From positions 1 to 13,224 of the forward strand of contig DFIS01000013.1 of the NCBI GenBank assembly GCA_002372175.1: DNA of 13,224 nt. The letters are read 5' to 3'. Under the pieces are notes generated by a model, which saw only the letters and a list, made by a program, of their open reading frames with translations, searched no databases and was not told where the DNA came from. Below are positions 5,965 to 12,584 of this stretch, in pieces (positions within the stretch are counted from its first letter, which is position 1; every line of letters starts with the position of its first letter). The position numbers and the translations under genes were made by a program. Source of the stretch: Solobacterium sp. UBA3691. Lineage in GTDB: Bacteria > Bacillota_I > Bacilli_A > Erysipelotrichales > Erysipelotrichaceae.

Positions 5965-6897
5965 TCAGAGACCAAGCGTCTCTCTGAAGTAAGCTATTGT
6001 TTTTGTCAGACCTTCATCGATGGTTATGGTCGGCTGCCACTGCAGTTTTTCCTTTGCCAGGGAGATATCCGGCTTTCTTCTGACCGGATCATCCTGAGGC
6101 AGCTCCCGGTAGACGATCTTCACGTCTGCACCTGTCAGGCTGATCGCCTTCTCCGCCAGGTCCTTTACCGTCCGCTCATCCGGATTGCCGATATTTACCG
6201 GTCCGAGGAATGATTCCTGATTCATCATCCGGATCAGAGCCTCCGCGGTATCATCCACGAAACAGAAGCTTCTGGTCTGCGAACCATCACCGTATACCTC
6301 AACATCCCTGCCCTGCAGTGCTGCCACAACGAAGTTCGACACAACTCTGCCGTCGTTCATCGCCATCCGCGGTCCGTAGGTATTGAAGATCCTGACAACA
6401 CGGATATCCACACCGTACTGTCTGTGATAATCGAAGAACAGTGTCTCACTGACCCGCTTGCCTTCATCATAACAGGCTCTGGGTCCGATCGTGCTGACAT
6501 TGCCGCGGTAGCTCTCCGGCTGCGGATGGATCTCGGGATCGCCATAGATCTCACTGGTGCTTGTCAGCAGTACTCTGGCTCCTGTTTTTCTTGCCAGATC
6601 CAGAACATTGATCGCGCCTTCCACACTTGTCCTGACGGTTTTGACAGGATCTTTCTGATAATAGATCGGACTGGCAGGACATGCCAGATGATAGATCTGG
6701 TCTACTTCCACATCAAAAGGATCCATGACATCCTGGTGAAGGAAGGTGAACCTCTCATTGCCAAGCAGATCTTCTATATTGCGCAGCGCTCCGGAAAACA
6801 GATTGTCCAGAACCCAGACTTCGTTTCCTTCCGCGAGCAGTCTGTGTGCCAGATGCGATCCGATAAATCCCGAGCCGCCTGTGATCAGTATTCTCAT
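5965..6897 (-). CDS. UDP-glucuronate decarboxylase (UDP-xylose synthase), SDR family
   Basis: A 310-residue extended short-chain dehydrogenase/reductase that matches UDP-glucuronic acid decarboxylase (EC 4.1.1.35), which converts UDP-glucuronate to UDP-xylose and CO2 with bound NAD+. Seen: the nucleotide-binding G7-G-S-G-F-I-G13, HLACPASPIYYQ at 70-81, TSTSEIYGDP at 112-121 with the catalytic T/S-E pair, GPRACYDEGKR at 138-148 holding Y143 and K147, and the later TRSFCFVDD. These strings separate UXS from UDP-glucose 4-epimerases. The ATG shares its first base with the stop of the cytidylyltransferase (TAATG), and GGGGGA stands upstream, so the two are translationally coupled. No UDP-glucose dehydrogenase to make UDP-glucuronate is in the window; it must be encoded elsewhere. 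Confidence 0.93.
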   Translation of the reverse strand: MRILITGGSGFIGSHLAHRLLAEGNEVWVLDNLFSGALRNIEDLLGNERFTFLHQDVMDPFDVEVDQIYHLACPASPIYYQKDPVKTVRTSVEGAINVLDLARKTGARVLLTSTSEIYGDPEIHPQPESYRGNVSTIGPRACYDEGKRVSETLFFDYHRQYGVDIRVVRIFNTYGPRMAMNDGRVVSNFVVAALQGRDVEVYGDGSQTRSFCFVDDTAEALIRMMNQESFLGPVNIGNPDERTVKDLAEKAISLTGADVKIVYRELPQDDPVRRKPDISLAKEKLQWQPTITIDEGLTKTIAYFRETLGL

Positions 6898-7334
6898 TAT
6901 TGATATCCCCCGCTGTTTTGTATGATCTTCTGAATGATTCCGGCTGTACTTTGTGACTCTGTATACGGAAAAAACTGTATATCCGAGCCAAGCTTCTGCA
7001 GTTCTTCTTTTTCATTTTCCCAGTAAGGATCACCGGCATGGTCATCTCCCGAGAAGAAACAGTCATACGGTTTTCTGTACCATTCACCGATCTTCGTTAC
7101 TTCTCCTCTGACGATAAAAGCCTCATTAACACCCTTGACGGCTTCCACGATCTGTCTGCGCTCCTCTTCCGGGATCACAGGATCATGTCCCTTGTACCGG
7201 CGGACAAGTTCATCCGACAGGACACCGACTCTGAGAGATTCACAGTGTGCAGATGCATTCCTGATCAGCTGCAGATGCCCGACATGGAACAGATCAAACA
7301 CACCCATTAATAAACCAGTCTTATATGTTTTCAT
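6897..7334 (-). CDS. Cytidylyltransferase-like nucleotidyltransferase (TagD-like)
   Basis: A 145-residue single-domain HIGH-superfamily nucleotidyltransferase of the glycerol-3-phosphate cytidylyltransferase type. Seen: G11-V-F-D-L-F-H17-V-G-H20 (HxGH), PVIPEEERRQIVEAVKGV at 52-69 with the conserved Arg R59, FFSGDDHAGDP in the middle, and a QSTAGII motif near residue 130, where TagD has ISTTxIK. The ST-A-GI variant departs from the strict TagD motif, so the acceptor may be another alcohol phosphate rather than glycerol-3-phosphate. The SD is modest (GGGAA). It leads the cassette with the UDP-glucuronate decarboxylase and acyltransferase. Inference: it supplies a CDP-alcohol for modifying a surface polymer. 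Confidence 0.85.
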   Translation of the reverse strand: MKTYKTGLLMGVFDLFHVGHLQLIRNASAHCESLRVGVLSDELVRRYKGHDPVIPEEERRQIVEAVKGVNEAFIVRGEVTKIGEWYRKPYDCFFSGDDHAGDPYWENEKEELQKLGSDIQFFPYTESQSTAGIIQKIIQNSGGYQ

Positions 7335-7390
7335 AAGATTCCCAGTAGATTATCACTTTTTTTCTCACATTGCGCAAGATTTTATCGATA

Positions 7391-7421
7391 TTTATATTGT
7401 GTATTTCGTCAAAAATGTTAA
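7391..7421 (-). promoter_or_regulatory. Candidate promoter of the glycan cassette
   Basis: The AT-rich gap 7335-7417 holds TATAAA (7391-7396, minus) with TTAACA (7416-7421, five of six) 19 bases upstream, a long spacer. Alternatives are TTGACG (7407-7412) with poor -10 partners, and GATAAT (7349-7354) with TTGCGC (7372-7377). The last would start RNA almost at the ATG, overlapping the SD. A promoter here is likely; its exact position is not. Confidence 0.35.
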
Positions 7422-7428
7422 TTAACAT
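7415..7428. repeat. Perfect 14-base palindrome ATGTTAATTAACAT
   Basis: A perfect dyad spans the last codons and TAA stop of the DUF4234-like gene and the upstream edge of the promoter region for the glycan cassette. On the minus strand it is followed by TTTTT, so it could act as a weak AT-only terminator. Equally it could be an operator for a homodimeric regulator. Confidence 0.4.
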
Positions 7429-7837
7429 CCGGTTGTTCGGATGCATTCATGACTTCTTCTATCTGATTCAGGGTATGAAAAAATCTGTGTGTTGCGATCA
7501 TCGGACCGAAGCACAGTACACCGAAGACGTTCCAGCAGAACATGTGACGGAAAGACGTATGCCTTCCTTCGATACCCAGTTCTTCTGCTTTCTCCTTCAG
7601 TTCTTCGGCAATGCGTGCCATCCAGACCAGCGTATAGATAAACAGTGTCGGTATGCCAAGCAGATAAGCGATCCAGTAGCGCTGTGTTCTTCTGCCAAGG
7701 ATCTGATCCAGCTCGTCCTGCAGGCCCATCGGCATGTACACAAGCAGAAAAATACCGGCCGTGAAGAAATCCGCAAAACCGATCAGAAACCCATGACGAT
7801 GTGTATGTTCAAACCTCATACGGATGTTCAGGATCAT
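7418..7837 (-). CDS. DUF4234-like small membrane protein
   Basis: A protein of about 139 residues with three hydrophobic segments, at roughly 17-38, 56-77 and 100-118. A charged stretch (MARIAEELKEKAEELGIEG) follows the second. The TAGIFLL.YMP.GLQDELD opening and the FGP.IATHRFF.TLN..E ending resemble DUF4234 proteins, whose function is unknown. Start: the ATG at 7837 overlaps the CPBP protease stop as ATGA, with AGAAAGG directly upstream but only about one base away. A CTG at 7831 would have ideal SD spacing, and another ATG lies at 7819 without an SD. I prefer the coupled ATGA. It is the last gene of the right-hand run and ends in the palindrome. Confidence 0.7.
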   Translation of the reverse strand: MILNIRMRFEHTHRHGFLIGFADFFTAGIFLLVYMPMGLQDELDQILGRRTQRYWIAYLLGIPTLFIYTLVWMARIAEELKEKAEELGIEGRHTSFRHMFCWNVFGVLCFGPMIATHRFFHTLNQIEEVMNASEQPDVN

Positions 7838-8541
7838 TCCTTTCTGCCGGCAAGCCACAGTGCATAGACCGCTTCAGACGCAAGCAGGATGCCGAATATG
7901 ATCAGATGCAGAGTACTCGCGGATGCCGGTGAAGACGCAAAGATGTGGTTGATGAGATCGGTCAGGAAGTGTGCCAGGATGACCTGGGAGATCCTGCCGT
8001 TTTTCAGATATACTGCCGCAAACACCATGCCGATGACAAACGAATAGCCTGCCTGGATCAATACCGCCAAAGCCTCGTTTCCGACGATATTGGTCAGATG
8101 CACAGCCGCAAACACAGCTGCCGAGATCAGCACGGCGGAGATATCCCCATGGCCTTTCTTCTTCAGGTTATAGAGGAAAATACCGCGGAAGATCACTTCT
8201 TCAAACACGGCCGGTGCTCCTGCCAGGATCACGGCTTCCGGGAAGCTGTTCAGATCCGCAAGCGGGATCCCGTTACAGACATTGTAGAAAATGTTCCAGA
8301 GCGCAAAAAACAGGGCCGGAACAGCATAGGCAGGATGATCCTGCGGCTTTGGACCCCGGAAAGCTCTGCGGTAAAGAATATACAGAAACAAGGCAGCCGC
8401 GTATCTGCCGATACAGGCACAGAGATCTGCATTCAGACCTGCCGAAGTGCCGAATACCGTGATCACAGCTGCCGTCAGAAAACCGGCAATGATCACCGGC
8501 ATCTCAAACAGTACAGGGTGTTTTTCTGCAAATCTATACAT
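7834..8541 (-). CDS. CPBP family intramembrane glutamic endopeptidase
   Basis: A 235-residue polytopic membrane protein with the three motifs of the CPBP (CAAX protease and bacteriocin-processing, Abi/Rce1) family: E114-E115-V-I-F-R119, F144-A-A-V-H148 and H191-F-L-T-D195. All catalytic residues are present. Members cleave within the membrane; bacterial roles include bacteriocin maturation or self-immunity and regulated proteolysis of membrane proteins. No bacteriocin precursor was recognised nearby. The start is backed by AGGAGGG (8555-8561) about 10 bases upstream. It lies 40 bases after the DUF218 gene and overlaps the DUF4234-like gene by four bases, so the three are probably co-expressed. 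Its substrate may be one of the neighbouring membrane proteins, but that is a guess. Confidence 0.92.
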   Translation of the reverse strand: MYRFAEKHPVLFEMPVIIAGFLTAAVITVFGTSAGLNADLCACIGRYAAALFLYILYRRAFRGPKPQDHPAYAVPALFFALWNIFYNVCNGIPLADLNSFPEAVILAGAPAVFEEVIFRGIFLYNLKKKGHGDISAVLISAAVFAAVHLTNIVGNEALAVLIQAGYSFVIGMVFAAVYLKNGRISQVILAHFLTDLINHIFASSPASASTLHLIIFGILLASEAVYALWLAGRKE

Positions 8542-8581
8542 GTCGGTATTTCCCTCCTGTCATATCGTGCTGATGAGCCGG

Positions 8582-9367
8582 TTACAGCTTCCGCAGCAGG
8601 CCGCTCAGTTCGGCAATGACTTCCCACATCACATTGGCGCCAAAGCCGGCAAACGACGAAGGTGCAGGATACCGCAGGATCGCCGTAAAGCCTGCCCTCT
8701 GCGCGGTCAGCACGGCTCTGTCCATATGATAATTGCTGGTGATCACCGCCACGGGTTTCGCAGTATCCACCATCTTTGCGGCATTGCGGAAATTCTCCCA
8801 GGTCGTCTTGGCCCGGTCTTCCATCCTCAGTTTTTCTTCGGCGATGCCGTGCGCAGTCAGAACTTCCCGCATGACCATAGCTTCCGTTCTTCCGGTATCA
8901 TCGGGATTGCCTCCGGTCAGGATCAGCACGGCCTCCGGGTTCTCCTTCAGGTACTTCTCCGCCGTGTCCAGCCGCTTCAGCAGATCATCCGCAGGTCTGC
9001 CGTTTTCCAGTGCCAGGCCCAGCACAAGGGCATTGTCGGCTGCGGGTTTTGAACGGATGAAACTGCCGGCTGTGACCCTGCCGATAAAATACAGCAGGAC
9101 GGCCGTGACCGTGACTGCCGCAATACGCAGCAGCCAGCCGAGCATCTTTAACGGCAGTGTCCCCTTCAGCGTAAAGATACCGGAACGCAGATCCAGCGCA
9201 CACAGGAAAAAGATCACGCAGGCAAGAAGCTCATAGCGGAAGACTCTCATGGCTGCACCCTTCTGGACAACCGTCTGTATGCGGTGTGTCATGACAAGGG
9301 AAAGATACACGTTGAAAACGACCGTGATCATGATACAGATATTGCCGATGATCCATCTTACCTTCAT
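8582..9367 (-). CDS. YdcF/ElyC-type DUF218 membrane protein
   Basis: A 261-residue protein with three N-terminal hydrophobic segments (about 4-26, 45-59, 72-97) and a DUF218 domain from about 110 to 240. Seen in the domain: ALVLGLAL.NGRPADDLLKR, LILTGGNPDDTGRTEA (148-163), the ED.A.TTWEN stretch (183-192) and ITSNYHMDRA (209-218). These are the conserved blocks of the YdcF/SanA/ElyC family, linked in E. coli to envelope integrity. Its biochemical activity is unsettled; the domain binds SAM in YdcF. The start has GGAAGG upstream. The gene follows the 704-residue multidomain protein by 33 bases and precedes the CPBP protease. Probably an envelope-related function. Confidence 0.9.
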   Translation of the reverse strand: MKVRWIIGNICIMITVVFNVYLSLVMTHRIQTVVQKGAAMRVFRYELLACVIFFLCALDLRSGIFTLKGTLPLKMLGWLLRIAAVTVTAVLLYFIGRVTAGSFIRSKPAADNALVLGLALENGRPADDLLKRLDTAEKYLKENPEAVLILTGGNPDDTGRTEAMVMREVLTAHGIAEEKLRMEDRAKTTWENFRNAAKMVDTAKPVAVITSNYHMDRAVLTAQRAGFTAILRYPAPSSFAGFGANVMWEVIAELSGLLRKL

Positions 9368-9400
9368 AGGTATCTTCCTTCCCCTGTATTCCTGTTTACA

Positions 9401-11515
9401 CTATACTCTCACCCTCGGCATACGGACAGACTGTACATCTTCCCAGTCAGCCAGAATTCCCTTCATGATGCGCAGGGTCGATGCCGGAACATATTTACGG
9501 GCTTCTTCTTCATCCATTTTGCGCACTTGCGAAGCAGAGATGACACTGCCGTCTTTTCTGGCACGTTCGATGATCACCGTCTCAATACCGTATTCTCCGA
9601 GAACCTCCGACAGGATCCGGTTGAACTTCTTCATCTTCGGGTTATGTTCCTCATCACCCACAAAGCGGTACCGGATACAGAGAGCCGGTGCGATCAGTGA
9701 GCCGAAGATACGGGAATCATTTTCCGCATTCTTCTCAAATGTATCTGCCGTCTTCACAAAGTAGTCCGGGAAGACAGCTCTGTTTGCCTGGAAAGGTCCT
9801 GCGGGTACGATCGTCACATTGTCCAGATCCTTCAGGGCTTCACAGACCATGGCATATCTTTCCGCAAAGCTGAAGATCCCCTGTTCCTCTTCGATCACTG
9901 AGATGATCAGATGATCTGTATGCGCAGCCGCATATTCCGCAAGATACCGGTGACCCAGGGTAAACGGGTTGGCATGCATACTGATATTCCCTGTTCTGCC
10001 ATGCTGAAACTTATCTTTCATCCCGTAAAAGTACCGGTCGATGTATAACAGGTTTACCGCTTCCGCGGATACACACAGATCTGTATTCCGCTCATATTCC
10101 GGTCCGTCATCTTTCTGCAGATACCCGGCATCTTTCATCTTTGCCATGACCGCTTCTGCGTACAGGCGATTGACCTGACTGTTGCAGTGCACCGGTGAAT
10201 CGGTAAGCCAGGATGCCGGTACGCTGTTGTTTTCAAGAACCTCATACAGGTCGATCTGTTCAAAGCCCTCATAGACAAAGCTGCTTTCAAAGATGACGGC
10301 TGTATCTCCGGGTCTCATCGGGGTGGAGGTGATCCTCGTCAGCAGAGAGTATACCGTTCCCCAGCTGCCGCAGTTGATGACCCTGCAGGAATATCCCTGT
10401 TCATTCAGCATCTGCTGCAGATGACTTTCGACAGTATGCTTATCCTCCACATAACTGCCTACGGTCAGGCACGGGCCGAAGAAGTATATCTCATGCGCAG
10501 CTTTGGCCGGCTGTCCTGCCGTCAGTCTTTCTCCGTTTGTGATATGGAAATACGGTTCGTCACCGTCCTTCAGTCTCGTAAACGAATTCTGCTTTTCCAT
10601 GATGAACATGTGTCTGCCGACTGCCGCAGCATATTCCGGGGTGCAGTCTTCACCATAAAAGGCACAGGCTTCATCGTCATGTACGCAGGACAGATCACCC
10701 TGATACTTTTGTGCCCTCTCAGCGAAAGCCTGACGCAGCTGTAATTGATAACTGCTGTCTTTCGGACATGCGCTCAGGATCACGACATGGATACCTCTGG
10801 CTTCCAGATCCTGAAAGATCAGTTCGGCAGGAGGCGCATTCACTGCCCGCAGCAGTTCACAGTATGTCATCGAATTATCGGTATCAAACGGAAGGTTTTT
10901 CAGCATTCTCATGTATGCTGCCCCGCGCTTCTCCTCTTCATCCGTATACAGGATCAGTCCGTTATTCTTCCTGACATCCTCTATATCATCCCATGCTGTC
11001 TCCCGCACCGTACATCCATACCGAATCAGCTGTTTCTTCCAGGCGTCATACAGGGTCTGTCTGGTGTTTCCTTTACCGACAGGTCTTACCAGCTGGATCC
11101 GGGGATGCCAGGCAAAGTATCTGCCGGCGAAGCGGTCGTGCTCAAAGCTGCTGCAGTACTTCAGATACAGCAGATCATCAAAGCGGCTGAACACACCCAG
11201 GAATATCCCGTCACTGTCAATTACCGGCAGATGATGTATCCGGTAGTGATCACGGAAGATCTCTCTGGCTTCAATATAATCGGAGGGCTTCACGGAACGG
11301 AAGCGTCTGTTGAGGGAAACATCCTGCTCCCCTGCCTGATGTGCCCGCAGAGCATCCCCGTAGGTAACCATTCCGTACAGTCTGTTCTGATATAGTGCAT
11401 AAACAGCATCACAGAAATGATCCGGCAAAGCGCCTTCAATATCACGGAAAGACAGTCTCTCCGTTTCTTCCGTCAGTTGTATTAGTGCCAGATCATCTTT
11501 ACCGATAAAGATCAT
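9401..11515 (-). CDS. Four-part protein: CBS-like, unassigned, SGNH-like and citrate-lyase-ligase-like adenylyltransferase modules
   Basis: A 704-residue soluble protein. Module 1 (about 1-120) looks like a pair of CBS repeats; the clearest is HHLPVIDSDGIFLGVFSR at 94-111. Module 2 (about 150-330) I do not recognise. Module 3 (about 340-465) reads like an SGNH/GDSL-hydrolase fold: IYFFGPCLTVGSYVED, a VINCGSWG block near 379-386, a PGDTAVIF strand, and a D439-S-P-V-H443-C-N ending. Module 4 (509-680) is the C-terminal domain of citrate lyase ligase (CitC): HANPFTLGHRYL with T519-L-G-H522, EEEQGIFSFAERY, NVTIVPAGPF, IAPAL and the ISAS motif at 651-654 or close by. CitC adenylates acetate to charge the acyl carrier of citrate lyase, but no citrate lyase genes are here. 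I infer an AMP- or CMP-transferring enzyme of another pathway, with CBS control by adenine nucleotides. The SD is weak (GGAA), so coupling to upstream genes is possible. Confidence 0.8.
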   Translation of the reverse strand: MIFIGKDDLALIQLTEETERLSFRDIEGALPDHFCDAVYALYQNRLYGMVTYGDALRAHQAGEQDVSLNRRFRSVKPSDYIEAREIFRDHYRIHHLPVIDSDGIFLGVFSRFDDLLYLKYCSSFEHDRFAGRYFAWHPRIQLVRPVGKGNTRQTLYDAWKKQLIRYGCTVRETAWDDIEDVRKNNGLILYTDEEEKRGAAYMRMLKNLPFDTDNSMTYCELLRAVNAPPAELIFQDLEARGIHVVILSACPKDSSYQLQLRQAFAERAQKYQGDLSCVHDDEACAFYGEDCTPEYAAAVGRHMFIMEKQNSFTRLKDGDEPYFHITNGERLTAGQPAKAAHEIYFFGPCLTVGSYVEDKHTVESHLQQMLNEQGYSCRVINCGSWGTVYSLLTRITSTPMRPGDTAVIFESSFVYEGFEQIDLYEVLENNSVPASWLTDSPVHCNSQVNRLYAEAVMAKMKDAGYLQKDDGPEYERNTDLCVSAEAVNLLYIDRYFYGMKDKFQHGRTGNISMHANPFTLGHRYLAEYAAAHTDHLIISVIEEEQGIFSFAERYAMVCEALKDLDNVTIVPAGPFQANRAVFPDYFVKTADTFEKNAENDSRIFGSLIAPALCIRYRFVGDEEHNPKMKKFNRILSEVLGEYGIETVIIERARKDGSVISASQVRKMDEEEARKYVPASTLRIMKGILADWEDVQSVRMPRVRV

Positions 11516-11585
11516 TCTGTACGATTCCAGCCTTTCTCTTTTGTTTCAAATACATCTGTAAATGACTTCTCGGCAGACAGCAGAA

Positions 11586-11881
11586 TCACGCGGACAGATA
11601 TATCCAGTATCTTTCCAGTTCGACCTTTGCGTCAGGTTCAGATACCGTAGATTCGTATATGCCGCCGTTGTTCAGGATCGCCCGTTTACTGCCTTCATTG
11701 CCCCTGATGCAGGTGATCAGCACCCGGTCCATACCGAGTTCTCTGCACTTTGGAAGCACCATTTTCAGCATCAGTGAGGCATACCCCCGGTGCCGTCCAT
11801 CGAACTGCCGGATGCAAGAAAGGCATTCCTGTAAGCCCGGATCTGCTGCTCGTATTCCATTGTTGGTTCAATCAGTTTCAT
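11586..11881 (-). pseudogene. GNAT N-acetyltransferase remnant (internal deletion and frameshift)
   Basis: Two pieces of one GNAT acetyltransferase lie in different frames. The N-terminal piece starts at the ATG ending at 11881: MKLIEPTMEYEQQIRAYRNA, then FLASGSSMDGTGG, and it stops at 11771-11773 after 36 codons. The SMDGTG string is a hallmark of a Firmicutes GNAT family of about 175-180 residues. The C-terminal piece begins around 11800 in a shifted frame with GRHRGYASLMLKMVLPKC (the acetyl-CoA-binding R..GYA loop), continues through VLITC, NEGSKRAILNNGG and VELERYWIYLSA, and stops at 11586. Together they cover about 100 residues; the middle 70-80 (central strands) are gone. The junction is within about 11787-11803. 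The gene follows the AlkD-like gene by seven bases. The next 70 bases (11516-11585) before the 704-residue gene hold nothing recognisable. Confidence 0.85.
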
Positions 11882-11888
11882 CCTGCAT

Positions 11889-12584
11889 TTACTTCTGTAC
11901 GCTTACCTTCAGTGTCTTCAGATATGCCTTCTGTTCATCTGTAATTCTATAGCTTTCAATACTCTTCTGTATCGCCTTATTATGTGTCCATGGATCAAGC
12001 TGTTTCTGTTCGATATACGGGAGAATACTGTCATACTGCTTTGCCAGGGCAGTCGCAAAATACCAGGCGATCATCATATTGACATAGTATTCGTCAGACC
12101 TGATTCCGGCTGCCATCTCAGGATACCGCGGGTCATAATCCTCATCCAGAAAATGCTGCATCAGCATTCCCACCCCGAATCTTACGGTATAGGGTCTGTC
12201 CGACCTGATCCATTTTCTTACATGTTCAAAAAGGAGCTCTTTGTGTTTCCGGAATATACCCGGAGACATCTGGTCGCAGGTAGCCCAGTTATCAACATAG
12301 GGCAGAAATCTCTCCAGTTCCTGCATGCATACCTGCGGATCCTTCATGCCGGAGATGATAAATGCCTGCAGCTGGTTCTCCTCAAAATATCTGTGCGGCA
12401 GTTCCTTCAGGAATTCTTCGTACTCCCCGGATCTCAGTATTTCCTTTGCGATCGTCCTGAGTGCAGGTGTTCTTACACCGATGATCGATTCCGGATCTGT
12501 CGAAGGTATGATCCGTATCTGCATGTCCCGGTATTTCAGGTCCTGAAGCTCATACAGTCTTCTGTACAGTTCTGTTTTATTCAT
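11889..12584 (-). CDS. AlkD-like DNA alkylation repair protein (HEAT-like repeats)
   Basis: A 231-residue all-helical protein of the DNA alkylation repair enzyme family (AlkC/AlkD type, HEAT-like repeats), which excises positively charged alkylated bases such as 7- and 3-methylpurines. Seen: GVRTPALR at 36-43, DNWATCDQ at 98-105, RFGVGMLM from R135, YVNMMIAWYFATALA at 167-181 and HNKAIQKSIESYRI at 201-214. W100, D104, R135 and W174 keep the order and nearly the spacing of the key AlkD residues as I recall them (W109, D113, R148, W187). It is therefore probably active, although many family members are untested. The start overlaps the upstream methyltransferase by eight bases, with AAAGG 11 bases before the ATG, implying co-transcription. 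Confidence 0.92.
   Translation of the reverse strand: MNKTELYRRLYELQDLKYRDMQIRIIPSTDPESIIGVRTPALRTIAKEILRSGEYEEFLKELPHRYFEENQLQAFIISGMKDPQVCMQELERFLPYVDNWATCDQMSPGIFRKHKELLFEHVRKWIRSDRPYTVRFGVGMLMQHFLDEDYDPRYPEMAAGIRSDEYYVNMMIAWYFATALAKQYDSILPYIEQKQLDPWTHNKAIQKSIESYRITDEQKAYLKTLKVSVQK

Noticed and set aside
6897..7334. Naming the cytidylyltransferase tagD
   Set aside because: The STT motif is altered and no teichoic acid genes are adjacent, so the substrate is not secure.
7349..7377. TTGCGC-17-GATAAT as the main promoter of the glycan cassette
   Set aside because: Transcription would begin within about 8 bases of the ATG and exclude most of the SD. It is kept only as a remote alternative.
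7945..8619. 224-codon plus-strand open frame opposite the CPBP and DUF218 genes
   Set aside because: Low-complexity, charge-scrambled translation with no motif and no SD. The opposite strand has full catalytic motifs. It is a codon-bias shadow.
10745..11395. 216-codon plus-strand open frame opposite the 704-residue gene
   Set aside because: No recognisable domain, and it lies wholly inside a gene with clear CBS-like and nucleotidyltransferase motifs on the other strand.
9401..11515. Annotating the 704-residue gene as citrate lyase ligase citC
   Set aside because: Only the C-terminal domain matches, the protein is about twice the usual length, and no citrate lyase subunits are nearby.
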